A DNA stretch of 23,765 bases from Candidatus Sabulitectum sp. GTDB taxonomy: Bacteria; Fermentibacterota; Fermentibacteria; Fermentibacterales; JCC-6. The stretch is from NCBI GenBank assembly GCA_029940175.1, contig JAOZRM010000009.1:2187-25951 (forward strand). Direction: 5' to 3'. The position numbers and the translations under genes were made by a program. Of this stretch, positions 1 through 8,522 are shown piece by piece; within the stretch, counting starts at the first letter, position 1; each line of letters starts with the position of its first letter. The notes under the pieces are model-generated. The model was not told the origin of the DNA, did no database searches, and worked only from the letters and a program-made list of their open reading frames with translations.

Positions 1-1
1 T

Positions 2-1354
2 GACATGGAGAAGGCAACGGAGAAGGCAACAAGCTATCTCCGCGCGGGCGTTGCCCGTGTTCTTCACCACTCAGAACTGTTTGAACATCCCATTGATGTT
101 AATCCGGATGCTCTGGTCATAGGTGGGGGAGTGGCAGGAATGGAGGTTGCTCTTTCTCTGGCAGCCGCTGACCGCAAAGTTACTATTGTTGAAAAAAGCG
201 AATGCCTTGGTGGCAGAGCCGGAAAACTGAAAGGTTTTTCCTTCCAGGAATGGAGCGGCCCTGATAAGGTGAAGAAGCTGATACAGTCCGTTCGCGGCAA
301 TCCTTACATCAATGTTTTTCTTGATTCGGAAGTTACATCGGTAATAGGATTTCTCGGTAACTTTGAAATAGAGCATACTTCTCTTGAAAGCAAAGTGGTC
401 ACCGAGCTGTTCTGCGGGTCAATTGTAACAGCAACAGGCTCTGACCTTTACAGAACAACAGGTACAGACGGATTCAGCTATTCCGAGTCAGATGATGTAT
501 ACAACTCTATGGAAATGGCTGAAATGCTTGCGTCAGGTGATGAAATAGCCCTTAAGTCCGGCAACAAGCCCGCAAGTATTGCCCTTGTTCATTGCGTTGG
601 CCGTGATGAAATGAACTACTGCAGCGGCGTTTGCTGTACTGTAATGTTTAAAACGACCTGCATGATCAAAGAGCGGTATCCGGACATAAACATCACCCAC
701 TATTACAGGGATATCTGTCTGCCTTCAGGCAGCGGCCAGGAACTCTACACTGCTGCTGCCGGAGATGATGTTGAGCTGGTAAGAGTGAAAAGTTGCAGCC
801 TGTCCGGAACTACGGTGAAATTCAAGGATAAGTGTGATGTTGAAAACGAGCAGACCTTTGATATGGTGGTTCTGGCTTCTGCGATCGTTCCTTCTAAAGA
901 CACGAAGAATCTTTCAGAGTTGCTTGGAATACCCGTTGACGATACAGGCTATTTCCAGGAAGCCCACAGAATGACCAACGCCTCGGCTACAACAACCGAT
1001 GGTATTTTTATTGTTGGAACGGCACACGGACCCAAAAATATTGGTGATTCAATGTGGTTCGCAAGATCTGCTTCAGGACAGATCCTTACAAAACTGATAG
1101 TTGGCGAAAAACTTGTACCCGAGGTAGCAGTAACCGAAATTCTGGAAGCTTATTGTACCGGATGCGGCAACTGCCTTGATGTATGTGTGTACGGTGCGAT
1201 CTACTCTGATCACGCCAGGGGTATTTCCGTTGTTAACTCCGCGATCTGCAGAGGCTGCGGCAACTGCTACGGAAGCTGCCCGTCTGGCTCATTACGAACA
1301 AAACACTTCACAAATACCCAGCTTTACCGCGAGGTTGATGAGGCTCTAAGGTGA
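2..1354 (+). CDS. hdrA: HdrA-like FAD/iron-sulfur protein, C-terminal part (5' end outside window)
   Basis: This is the second half of an HdrA, the flavoprotein that splits electron pairs in heterodisulfide-reductase-type bifurcating complexes. The reading frame is open to the left edge. The first visible residues (M-E-K-A-T-E-K-A) match an internal segment of the complete HdrA at 4088-7144, near its residues 560-575, so the ATG at 5 is probably an internal methionine. Counting from that ATG: a dinucleotide-binding GGGVAG loop at about 40-45; the HdrA cysteine cluster C197, C206, C210, C211; and two C-terminal 4Fe-4S ferredoxin motifs (C384/387/390/394 and C415/418/421/425). The next gene follows after 20 bases. 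The protein should be cytoplasmic. Family assignment is secure; full length and any extra N-terminal domain are unknown. Confidence 0.9.
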   Translation, partial: DMEKATEKATSYLRAGVARVLHHSELFEHPIDVNPDALVIGGGVAGMEVALSLAAADRKVTIVEKSECLGGRAGKLKGFSFQEWSGPDKVKKLIQSVRGNPYINVFLDSEVTSVIGFLGNFEIEHTSLESKVVTELFCGSIVTATGSDLYRTTGTDGFSYSESDDVYNSMEMAEMLASGDEIALKSGNKPASIALVHCVGRDEMNYCSGVCCTVMFKTTCMIKERYPDINITHYYRDICLPSGSGQELYTAAAGDDVELVRVKSCSLSGTTVKFKDKCDVENEQTFDMVVLASAIVPSKDTKNLSELLGIPVDDTGYFQEAHRMTNASATTTDGIFIVGTAHGPKNIGDSMWFARSASGQILTKLIVGEKLVPEVAVTEILEAYCTGCGNCLDVCVYGAIYSDHARGISVVNSAICRGCGNCYGSCPSGSLRTKHFTNTQLYREVDEALR

Positions 1355-1374
1355 TCCATGGGAAGGATAAAGAG

Positions 1375-2544
1375 ATGACCGAAGCTACAGGAACCCCTTT
1401 CGTTCTCAATACAGATAAGGGTCTGGAAACATCCCTGAGGGGATTTCTCCGGCAACTTCTTGAGTCGGGAAATATTGGTGCATTGATCCTGCCGTTAAAA
1501 GTGCCGTCAGGCGATTCATTTGCATGGATAATGCTGAATGATGCCGGCATGATCGATGATGCAGTTCCATTCCCTGCAACTATGCCTGTACAGGGGGCAA
1601 AGGCTCTTCGGAGCCTGACAAGAAAAGAAAGGGGCGAGCTTACAGTCATGGCCCTTATGCGCCCCTGCGAGATAAGAGCGGGAATAGAACTGTCAAAGCT
1701 CGGCCAGGTTAACACAGAAAATCTGATACTGGCCACCTACGACTGTGCCGGAGCTGTTCCACTGCAGAGCTATGTAAGTGACCCTGCAGCAGCCGAGAAG
1801 AATTTCAAAGAATTTTTTATCACCGGTGAACCTGATCAGAACGCCAAACCGATCTGCGCTTCCTGCACAGACTTTTCCATGGTTGATTCCGACATTCATT
1901 TCGGATATTTCGGCGTGAGAGAAAAGGGAATGCTTGTAATTCCAGGAACCGTTCGCGGAACTGATCTGCTGAAGAAAATGGATCTACAGACTGCTTCGGG
2001 AAGCGAACTGCTGCCTGTATGGAAAGCTGAAGTTGAGAAACTTACTGAAAAACGTAGTTCCGTGCGAAAGATCGTTTTCAAAAAAACAGAAAAAGACATA
2101 AGCGGGTTCACAGGAATGCTCAATGTCTTTGAGAACTGCATCGGATGCCACAACTGTCAGAGTGTCTGCCCTGTGTGCTACTGCAGGCTCTGTTATTTCG
2201 GTTCCGAAGCATCAAGGACCAATCCTGAGGCTATGGTGAATGAAGCAGTAAAAAGAGGTGGTATCTCACTTCCACCAGACCGCATCATGTTCCACACCGG
2301 CAGACTGGCACACATGAGTCTTTCCTGTGTCTCCTGCGGACAGTGTACGGATGCCTGTCCGGTCTCTATTCCTGTGGCGGATGTTTTCAGTTTTGTAGCA
2401 GAGCAGACCCAGCACACATTTGAGTACAAAGCCGGAAGAAATGACGGAAAACCGCTGCCACTCAGGGATTTCAAGAAATCTGAACTTCCCGGAGTACACA
2501 AGCTTGTAAAAGATGCCGAACCCGGGGGGACTTCTCATGAGTAG
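1375..2544 (+). CDS. 4Fe-4S dicluster protein, FrhB/FlxC-like electron-transfer subunit (copy 1)
   Basis: Predicted soluble electron-transfer subunit of 389 aa. From the ATG at 1375 it has a KPCE/R-type loop (R-P-C-E-I-R, C98), then a first cluster motif C255/258/261/265 that continues into the unusual extension CP-x-CYC-x2-C (C268, C270, C273), then a second 4Fe-4S motif C318/321/324/328. The same layout occurs in the next gene and in the gene at 7557. I prefer ATG 1375 because GGAAGG lies 8 bases upstream; a GTG at 1351 in the same frame would overlap the previous stop and has no better ribosome site. It belongs to the broad group annotated as coenzyme F420 hydrogenase/dehydrogenase beta subunit or 4Fe-4S dicluster proteins found beside HdrA/MvhD. 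It probably relays electrons between HdrA and another module. The substrate is unknown. Confidence 0.8.
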   Translation: MTEATGTPFVLNTDKGLETSLRGFLRQLLESGNIGALILPLKVPSGDSFAWIMLNDAGMIDDAVPFPATMPVQGAKALRSLTRKERGELTVMALMRPCEIRAGIELSKLGQVNTENLILATYDCAGAVPLQSYVSDPAAAEKNFKEFFITGEPDQNAKPICASCTDFSMVDSDIHFGYFGVREKGMLVIPGTVRGTDLLKKMDLQTASGSELLPVWKAEVEKLTEKRSSVRKIVFKKTEKDISGFTGMLNVFENCIGCHNCQSVCPVCYCRLCYFGSEASRTNPEAMVNEAVKRGGISLPPDRIMFHTGRLAHMSLSCVSCGQCTDACPVSIPVADVFSFVAEQTQHTFEYKAGRNDGKPLPLRDFKKSELPGVHKLVKDAEPGGTSHE

Positions 2545-3631
2545 TATCAACATTGAAAAAAGCGCGGAAAAAGGGATTAACGATCTTCTGCGGCATCTTC
2601 TGGGTAACGGCAAGGTTGATGCGGTTCTCGCCATGCGAATGGTGAAGTCTTCCGGAGCCTGGGATCTTGCCCTTGTTACCGATGTGAAGAATCTTGCTGA
2701 ATTAAGTCCTCTGGCACCTGTAATGACAGTAAATGCAAGCCAGGTTCTCTCTAATCTTTCTCTTTCAGGTAAGAAGATCGCCGCAGTGCTTAAGCCGTGC
2801 GAACTCCGTGGCTTTGTAGAGAGGGTCAAACGGGAACAGGGCTCTCTGGAAAATCTTATTACCATATCTCACACATGCGGTGGTGTGTTCCCTCTTGATC
2901 TGGTGGTCGAAGGTTCTGTTGATGATCTGCTGCACAAATATGAGAAGGTAGTTGCCACAGGGGAAATACCCTCCAACATCAGAGATACATGCAAAGCCTG
3001 CGAGCACTTCATTCCCATGAATGCCGACATAACCATAGCTGCAGCAGGAGAATGCAAGCCTGGTCATGGCTGCATGATCTATATCAACAGTGACAAGGCA
3101 AAAGAAGCTCTGTTAGAGTGCACAGGTCATCATGGAAATGATCTTCTTGACCCGATCTCTCTAGAGAAGCTGGCAGCCGCCAGAGCAAAAGAGAGAGAGA
3201 AGCTCTTTTCTTCAATAGAAAAAGACTGTTCCGGACTGGATGGTCTTGTAAACATTTTCGGAAAGTGTGTTGGCTGTCATGGATGCAGCAGGGTGTGTCC
3301 CATCTGTTACTGCACCCTCTGCGATTTCGAGTCGGCGAATTTTGATTACAACCTTCCCTACTTCGAAGAGCATCTGGCTAGAAAGGGTGCGTTAAGGCTT
3401 CCTCCGGACACAATGCTGTTCCACATGGGCAGGTTGACCCACATGAGTTTCTCGTGCGTTGGCTGCGGTATGTGTTCCGATGTGTGCCCCGTTTCCATTC
3501 CGGTGGCTGCAGTGTTCAGCAGAACCGGTGCTAAAACTGCTTCGATATTTGACTACGTTCCCGGGCGTGATGTTGCCGAAGAAATACCTGTAATGATTTT
3601 CAAAGAGGAGGAATTTCCGGAACTGGGATAG
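2537..3631 (+). CDS. 4Fe-4S dicluster protein, FrhB/FlxC-like electron-transfer subunit (copy 2)
   Basis: Tandem paralogue of the gene before it, 364 aa from the ATG at 2537. It keeps the K-P-C-E-L-R loop, the first cluster C244/247/250/254 with the CP-x-CYC-x2-C extension (C257, C259, C262), and a second cluster C307/310/313/317 followed by PVSIPVA, which is nearly identical in copy 1. The start at 2537 overlaps the previous gene by 8 bases and follows a G-rich site (CGGGGGGA); an in-frame ATG at 2513 is less likely. Sequence between the conserved blocks has diverged, including an added cysteine pair (C173, C179), so the copies may contact different partners. Role inferred: iron-sulfur relay in an Hdr-type complex. 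No catalytic activity can be assigned. Confidence 0.8.
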   Translation: MSSINIEKSAEKGINDLLRHLLGNGKVDAVLAMRMVKSSGAWDLALVTDVKNLAELSPLAPVMTVNASQVLSNLSLSGKKIAAVLKPCELRGFVERVKREQGSLENLITISHTCGGVFPLDLVVEGSVDDLLHKYEKVVATGEIPSNIRDTCKACEHFIPMNADITIAAAGECKPGHGCMIYINSDKAKEALLECTGHHGNDLLDPISLEKLAAARAKEREKLFSSIEKDCSGLDGLVNIFGKCVGCHGCSRVCPICYCTLCDFESANFDYNLPYFEEHLARKGALRLPPDTMLFHMGRLTHMSFSCVGCGMCSDVCPVSIPVAAVFSRTGAKTASIFDYVPGRDVAEEIPVMIFKEEEFPELG

Positions 3632-3646
3632 GGCTTTTGAGTCCCG

Positions 3647-3662
3647 GTTCTCTGTGGAGAAC
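3647..3662 (+). promoter_or_regulatory. Small hairpin covering the mvhD ribosome-binding site
   Basis: GTTCTC and GAGAAC can pair across a TGTG loop. The GAG of the right arm is the only Shine-Dalgarno-like element before the ATG at 3666. This 34-base gap (3632-3665) is among the longest inside the operon. The hairpin could reduce translation of this MvhD unless it is unfolded by ribosomes or a ligand. Six base pairs can arise by chance, so the functional reading is tentative. Confidence 0.3.
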
Positions 3663-3665
3663 AAT

Positions 3666-4091
3666 ATGAATAAGGAATTTACACCGAGAATTACCAGTTT
3701 CCTCTGCAAGTGGTGCTCGTATACAGGAGCTGATCTTGCCGGTACCAGCAGGCTGCAGTACTCTACCTCCATTATACCGCTGCAGGTTATGTGCTCCAGC
3801 AGGGTTGATCCTGTCTTTCTTTTGAAAGCATATCTAAGTGGCTCTGACGGAGTTCTTATGGGAGGGTGCCATCCCGGGGATTGTCACTACGAAACAGGTA
3901 ATTACCATACCAGAAGAAGATTTGCCCTTGTAAAGGAAGTATTTGATTCTCTGGGGCTTGAGTCTGCAAGGCTGAAGCTTTCCTGGATCTCTGCTTCCGA
4001 AGGACCAAAGTTTGCCAGAGTTGCCAATGAGTATACAGAAGAGATCCGGAAACTGGGAGAGAACCCCACAAGAAAGAGCATATTCCTGTGA
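3666..4091 (+). CDS. mvhD: MvhD-family [2Fe-2S] electron-transfer protein (copy 1)
   Basis: Small protein of 141 aa related to the delta subunit of methyl-viologen-reducing hydrogenase. In known complexes MvhD passes electrons from a hydrogenase, formate dehydrogenase or NADH module to HdrA. The family cysteines are present: C14 and C17 in L-C-K-W-C-S-Y-x-G-A-D, C43, and C68/C73 in G-C-H-P-G-D-C-H-Y. It is followed by the family's T-R-R-R-F and SWISASEG-type segments. Start chosen at ATG 3666 with a GGAG-like site 6-8 bases upstream; a GTG at 3654 would extend it by four residues. Its stop overlaps the GTG start of the complete HdrA, so the two are probably translationally coupled and partners. 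Confidence 0.93.
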   Translation: MNKEFTPRITSFLCKWCSYTGADLAGTSRLQYSTSIIPLQVMCSSRVDPVFLLKAYLSGSDGVLMGGCHPGDCHYETGNYHTRRRFALVKEVFDSLGLESARLKLSWISASEGPKFARVANEYTEEIRKLGENPTRKSIFL

Positions 4092-7000
4092 AGAACAAAA
4101 AGAATACCGTACTGGTTCTAGGTGCGGGGATTGCCGGAATACAGGCATCTCTAGACCTGGCCGAGATGGGTGTGGAAGTTCATCTTATTGAAGGTACACC
4201 CACCATCGGTGGCAGAATGCCCCAGTTGGACAAGACTTTCCCCACAAACGATTGTTCCATGTGCATTCTTTCGCCTAAGATGAGCGAGTGTGCCAGACAT
4301 CCACTTATCACCATCCATATCAAGTCTACTCTGGAAGAGATATCCGGGGAGCCCGGTGCCTTCACCTGCAGGGTGATTGAACAGGCCAAGTATGTGGATC
4401 CGGTGAAATGTGTTTCCTGCGGCCTCTGCGAGGCCAAGTGTCCAGTGAAGATAGATGATGAATTTGATGTAGGTCTACGGAAGACCAAAGCAATTTCCAG
4501 ATACTTCCTTCAGAGTATCCCATCTGAGTACACAATTAATCCCAGTCATTGTCTTTACCTGACCAAGGGCGTGTGTAAACTCTGTGAAAAGGTCTGTCCA
4601 ACCGGCGCTATCAACTATGACGACAAGGACAGAGAAATAGAGATCAGCGCAGGCGCAGTTATTCTTGCCACGGGAATTGATCCGTTCAATCCTCTGGGCT
4701 TCGGGCAATACGGATATCATCGCTACCCCAATGTGGTTACTTCCCTGGAATTTGAAAGAATGCTCTCTGCATCCGGCCCGCTTGGTGGGCATGTTGTAAG
4801 GGCTTCCGATGACAAACCGCCGAAGAAAATAGCTTTTCTTCAGTGCATTGGCTCAAGGGATGAGGGAATTGATCGAAACTACTGTTCCTCGGCCTGCTGT
4901 ATGTTCGCCATCAAACAATCCATCATAGCTAAGGAACACAGCAAAGATCTGGATGCATCGATATTTTATATGGACATCAGGGCTTTCGGCAAGGATTTCG
5001 ACAAGTACTATGACAAAGCCGAGAACCACTACGGCGTGAAGTTCAAGAGATCCAAGATTGCGGATATTGTTGAGTTGCCTGACGGCTCTCTGGATCTGAA
5101 GTACACTTTTGAGAATGGAGATATACAGCACGAAGTTTTCGATCTTGTTGTTCTTTCCATAGGTCTTCAACCCAGAACGGGCAGTCGCAAGCTGGCTGAT
5201 AAACTGGATATAAGGTTGAACAAATTCGGCTTCTGCCATTCAGACACATTCACGCCGCAGGAAACCACCCGCCAGGGCGTTTTCGTCTGTGGAGCTATGA
5301 ACAACCCTAAAGATATACCCGAGTCGGTGGTTTCAGCTTCCGGGGCAGTGGCCGGTGCAGTGAAATTTCTTAACCTTGGAAGACATGATATTTCCACCGG
5401 TGAGGAAGAAATAATAGAGAAGGATGTGTCCGGCGAGCGGCCCAGAGTTGGTGTTTTTGTCTGCCATTGCGGCATAAATATCGCCGGTGTTGTTGATGTA
5501 AAGAATGTGGCTGAAATGGCAAAAGACCTTAAGAATGTGGAACACTCAGAGGATGTAATGTACGCCTGTTCCACAGACTGTCTTGAATTGATAAAAGAGC
5601 GTATTGAAGAACACGGCCTTAACAGGGTTGTTGTGGCTGCCTGCACACCAAGAACCCACGAACCTCTGTTCAGAGACACCATCAGCGGAGCCGGGCTGAA
5701 CCCCTATCTGTTTGAGATGGCCAATATCCGTGATCAGTGTTCATGGGCTCACATGAATGAGCCGGAACTTGCAACTGAAAAGTCAAAGGATCTTGTGGAG
5801 ATGGCAGTTGGTAAGGCGAGGAATCTTACCCCGCTTAAAAGGCTTCCCATCGCTATTGATCCCGAGGCCCTTGTTGTTGGAGGCGGTCTTGCAGGCATGA
5901 CCTGTGCCCTGGCCATTGCCGACGCAGGACATCAAGTCTTCATGGTAGAGAAAGAGAGTTCTCTCGGCGGCAACATGAAAGATATTTTCTTCAATCTTGA
6001 CGGAAGTGATCCACAGCAGTTCCTTGCGGAGACTATCCGAAAAGTAGAGGATCATCCGGAGATCAGGGTATTTCTGAACAGCACTATTGAGGATATCGCC
6101 GGTTATGTAGGCAACTTCAGAACCATGTTCACCAACGGCTCAGGGCAACAGGAAGAGCTGACCCACGGTGTTGTTGTTGTGGCCACAGGCGGTTCAGAGC
6201 ACAAAACAACCGAATACCTTTACGATGAGTCTTCAAGGGTTATCACCCAGAAGGAATTCGAGAGGATGCTGCAGGAAGAGAAATTCCCTCCCGGCAAGTT
6301 GAGAGAAGTTGTATTTGTACAGTGCGTTGGTTCCCGTGAAGAGGGAAGAATGTATTGCAGCAGGGTGTGTTGTTCCAAGGCTGTGAAGAATGCCAGGCAG
6401 TTACAGAGCAAAAAATCCAGAGCGAACATCTACTTCGCATACCGCGACATAAGAACCTACGGATTCAGCGAACAGTACTATTCGGAACTCCGTAACAGCG
6501 GGGCTCTCTTTTTCCGCTACACGCCGGACAACAAGCCCGAAGTAGAGAAAGTTCATCCTGATGATCCCGAGAGCCGTGTAAGGGTAACTCTTTTCGATCC
6601 TGTTCTTGAGAAAGATGTGGTGATAGAAGCTGATCTTGTAGTTCTTGCCACAGCTATTGATCCTCCTGAAGAGAACCTGAAGCTGGCCAAAATGCTGAAG
6701 ATCCCTCTGAATTCCGATGGCCTTTTCCTGGAAGCTCATGTGAAACTGCGACCGGTTGATTTTGCAACAGACGGCATCTTTGTCTGTGGTCTGGCTCACA
6801 GTCCCAAGGACATGAGCGAGTCAATTGCACAGGCGAAAGCCGCAGGAAGCAGAGCACTCACCTTCCTGAAGAAGAACTCTATTCTGGCAGAGGGAACCAT
6901 TGCCGAAGTCAGAACAGACAGGTGTTCAGGATGCGGTTATTGCGAAGATGTATGCGCTTATGCCGCCATAGAAATTGATCCTGAAGAAGGTGTAGCAGTA

Positions 7001-7144
7001 ATAAACGATGCCCTCTGTAAAGGGTGTGGAGCCTGCGTTGCTTCCTGCAGATGCGGGGCTCTTGATCTACGCGGATTTACGAACGAACAGCTTTTCTCCG
7101 TATTTGACGCACTGGAGATAGATGCTGTGGAAGGAATAGTATGA
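4088..7144 (+). CDS. hdrA: Full-length double-module HdrA (FAD, multiple iron-sulfur clusters)
   Basis: A 1018-aa HdrA, longer than the roughly 650-aa methanogen form because the flavin module occurs twice. In order: first Rossmann loop GAGIAG (12-17); PTNDCSMC with C56, C59, C68; 4Fe-4S motif C108/111/114/118; a variant cluster C155/163/166/170; HdrA signature C253-x12-C266-x3-C270-C271; a middle domain with CHCG (C459, C461) plus C494, C498, C519; second Rossmann loop GGGLAG (598-603); a second signature C746/C757/C761/C762; and two C-terminal ferredoxin motifs (C946/949/952/956 and C977/980/983/987). Two FADs are therefore expected, one of which could be the bifurcating flavin. GTG start overlapping the mvhD stop (GTGA), with an AGAAAGAG site upstream. 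It serves here as the intact reference against which the split HdrA further downstream can be read. Cytoplasmic. Confidence 0.95.
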   Translation: MKNKKNTVLVLGAGIAGIQASLDLAEMGVEVHLIEGTPTIGGRMPQLDKTFPTNDCSMCILSPKMSECARHPLITIHIKSTLEEISGEPGAFTCRVIEQAKYVDPVKCVSCGLCEAKCPVKIDDEFDVGLRKTKAISRYFLQSIPSEYTINPSHCLYLTKGVCKLCEKVCPTGAINYDDKDREIEISAGAVILATGIDPFNPLGFGQYGYHRYPNVVTSLEFERMLSASGPLGGHVVRASDDKPPKKIAFLQCIGSRDEGIDRNYCSSACCMFAIKQSIIAKEHSKDLDASIFYMDIRAFGKDFDKYYDKAENHYGVKFKRSKIADIVELPDGSLDLKYTFENGDIQHEVFDLVVLSIGLQPRTGSRKLADKLDIRLNKFGFCHSDTFTPQETTRQGVFVCGAMNNPKDIPESVVSASGAVAGAVKFLNLGRHDISTGEEEIIEKDVSGERPRVGVFVCHCGINIAGVVDVKNVAEMAKDLKNVEHSEDVMYACSTDCLELIKERIEEHGLNRVVVAACTPRTHEPLFRDTISGAGLNPYLFEMANIRDQCSWAHMNEPELATEKSKDLVEMAVGKARNLTPLKRLPIAIDPEALVVGGGLAGMTCALAIADAGHQVFMVEKESSLGGNMKDIFFNLDGSDPQQFLAETIRKVEDHPEIRVFLNSTIEDIAGYVGNFRTMFTNGSGQQEELTHGVVVVATGGSEHKTTEYLYDESSRVITQKEFERMLQEEKFPPGKLREVVFVQCVGSREEGRMYCSRVCCSKAVKNARQLQSKKSRANIYFAYRDIRTYGFSEQYYSELRNSGALFFRYTPDNKPEVEKVHPDDPESRVRVTLFDPVLEKDVVIEADLVVLATAIDPPEENLKLAKMLKIPLNSDGLFLEAHVKLRPVDFATDGIFVCGLAHSPKDMSESIAQAKAAGSRALTFLKKNSILAEGTIAEVRTDRCSGCGYCEDVCAYAAIEIDPEEGVAVINDALCKGCGACVASCRCGALDLRGFTNEQLFSVFDALEIDAVEGIV

Positions 7145-7560
7145 GTGAATGGCAGCCCAGGATACTGGCCATACTCTGCAACTGGTGTTCCTATGCAGGT
7201 GCAGACCTGGCAGGTGTTTCCAGAATGCAGTACCCACCCTCCATCAGGGTTGTCAGAGTTCCCTGCTCCGGTCGGGTTGATCCCCTTTTCATATTGAAGA
7301 GCCTTCAATCAGGCTTTGATGGTGTACTGGTCTCGGGGTGTCATCCCGGAGACTGTCACTACATTTCCGGGAACTATGTGGCAAGAAGAAAATTTGCAGT
7401 TCTCAAACCTCTCCTGGAATTCATAGGAGTAGAGCCGGGCAGGGTTCAGTTCTCATGGATATCCGCCGGTGAGGGAGACAGGTTTGCAAAAGTTGTTACC
7501 AGGATAACCGAAGACGTGAGAGAACTCGGCCCTGCCACAAGGCTGGTAAAGAAATTATGA
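7141..7560 (+). CDS. mvhD: MvhD-family [2Fe-2S] electron-transfer protein (copy 2, FlxD-like)
   Basis: Second MvhD, 139 aa, clearly paralogous to the one at 3666: cysteines C13, C16, C42, C67, C72, the S-G-C-H-P-G-D-C-H-Y block, A-R-R-K-F and SWISAGEG. The ATGA junction overlaps the HdrA stop by 4 bases, and its own stop overlaps the next start in the same way, implying tight translational coupling. Followed by FlxC-, FlxB- and FlxA-like proteins, it occupies the place of FlxD in the FlxABCD NAD(P)H:HdrABC module known from sulfate reducers. It probably bridges that module to the HdrA just upstream. The two MvhDs may each serve a different electron donor. Confidence 0.93.
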   Translation: MSEWQPRILAILCNWCSYAGADLAGVSRMQYPPSIRVVRVPCSGRVDPLFILKSLQSGFDGVLVSGCHPGDCHYISGNYVARRKFAVLKPLLEFIGVEPGRVQFSWISAGEGDRFAKVVTRITEDVRELGPATRLVKKL

Positions 7561-8522
7561 ACACAACAGATAATCTTCGCAAAACGATAAAGACTCTTAT
7601 TTCAGAGAAAAAAGTAGATCTGTTTCTTGGTTGGGAAAAGGGGTCTCTGCCTCTCTCGGCAACACCTCTGTTCGTTACAACCGGTGAACAGGCGGAAAGA
7701 GCTATTTTCGATGTTACATGCGGAAACAATCTTTCCATCTATTTCACCAAGGACAAGAAGCAGTATGCGAACAAAAAAGTAGGTATTGCAGTCAAAGGCT
7801 GCGATGCCCGCTCTGTTGTTCTGAACATCCTTGAAAAGCAGATCAAAAGGGAAGATGTTGTGATCGTTGGTGTGCCCTGCAACGGAGTGCTTGATAAAAA
7901 GAAAGTTCTGGCAGCCACAGAGGGTAGAGAGGTTCTTGAGCTTGTCGACAACGGTGACACCGTTACTGTGAAAGGCAAAGGTTTTGAACTCTCTCTGAAC
8001 AGGCAGGAAATTCTCAGTTCCTCGTGCTTGGCCTGCATCTACCCAGATGCACAGGAATACGATTTCTTCATGGGAGAGGCCCGCGGTGAGGTTCCCAATG
8101 AAGAGAGAGTAAAAGAGATCATTGATTTCCAGAATCTGCCGGATTCAGACCGGTGGGAGCAGACCCGCGCCGAGTACCAGAAGTGCATCCGCTGCTACGC
8201 TTGCAGAAATGTCTGTCCTTCGTGCTACTGCAACGTCTGCTTTGTGGATCAGAACGATCCCAAGTGGATAGGCAGCACCTGCGAGTATACAGATTCAGTG
8301 ATCTTTCATGTGATAAGGAATCTTCATGTAGCAGGAAGATGTGTGGAATGCGGAGCATGCGAAAGAGCCTGCCCTATGGATATCAACCTGCTGATGATGA
8401 ACAGAAAAGTTGCCATGGAAGTGAAAGACAGATTCGGAGATGTTGCAGGTCTTGATATAAATGGAAAGCCCGCTATGTCGGATTTCAAAGAAGACGAGAA
8501 ACAGAAATTCATAATGGGGTAA
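7557..8522 (+). CDS. 4Fe-4S dicluster electron-transfer protein (FlxC-like)
   Basis: A 321-aa iron-sulfur protein. It carries V-K-G-C-D-A-R-S around C82, a V-P-C-N-G loop near C108, cluster motif C210/213/216/220 running on into CPSCYC-x2-C (C223, C225, C228), and a second motif C262/265/268/272 (ECGACERACP). The CP-x-CYC-x2-C extension makes it a third member of the family seen at 1375 and 2537. Placed between MvhD and the FlxB/FlxA-like genes, it most likely corresponds to FlxC, an iron-sulfur subunit of the flavin oxidoreductase module that feeds NAD(P)H electrons to Hdr. The FlxC equivalence rests on gene order and motif content. ATGA overlap with the upstream gene. Confidence 0.8.
   Translation: MNTTDNLRKTIKTLISEKKVDLFLGWEKGSLPLSATPLFVTTGEQAERAIFDVTCGNNLSIYFTKDKKQYANKKVGIAVKGCDARSVVLNILEKQIKREDVVIVGVPCNGVLDKKKVLAATEGREVLELVDNGDTVTVKGKGFELSLNRQEILSSSCLACIYPDAQEYDFFMGEARGEVPNEERVKEIIDFQNLPDSDRWEQTRAEYQKCIRCYACRNVCPSCYCNVCFVDQNDPKWIGSTCEYTDSVIFHVIRNLHVAGRCVECGACERACPMDINLLMMNRKVAMEVKDRFGDVAGLDINGKPAMSDFKEDEKQKFIMG

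Noticed and set aside
5..7. ATG as the true start of the first HdrA
   Set aside because: The frame is open to the window edge and the following residues match the middle of the intact HdrA, so the gene very probably starts upstream.
1351..1374. GTG start adding eight residues to the first FlxC-like protein
   Set aside because: The GGAAGG site lies inside this extension and is correctly spaced for ATG 1375.
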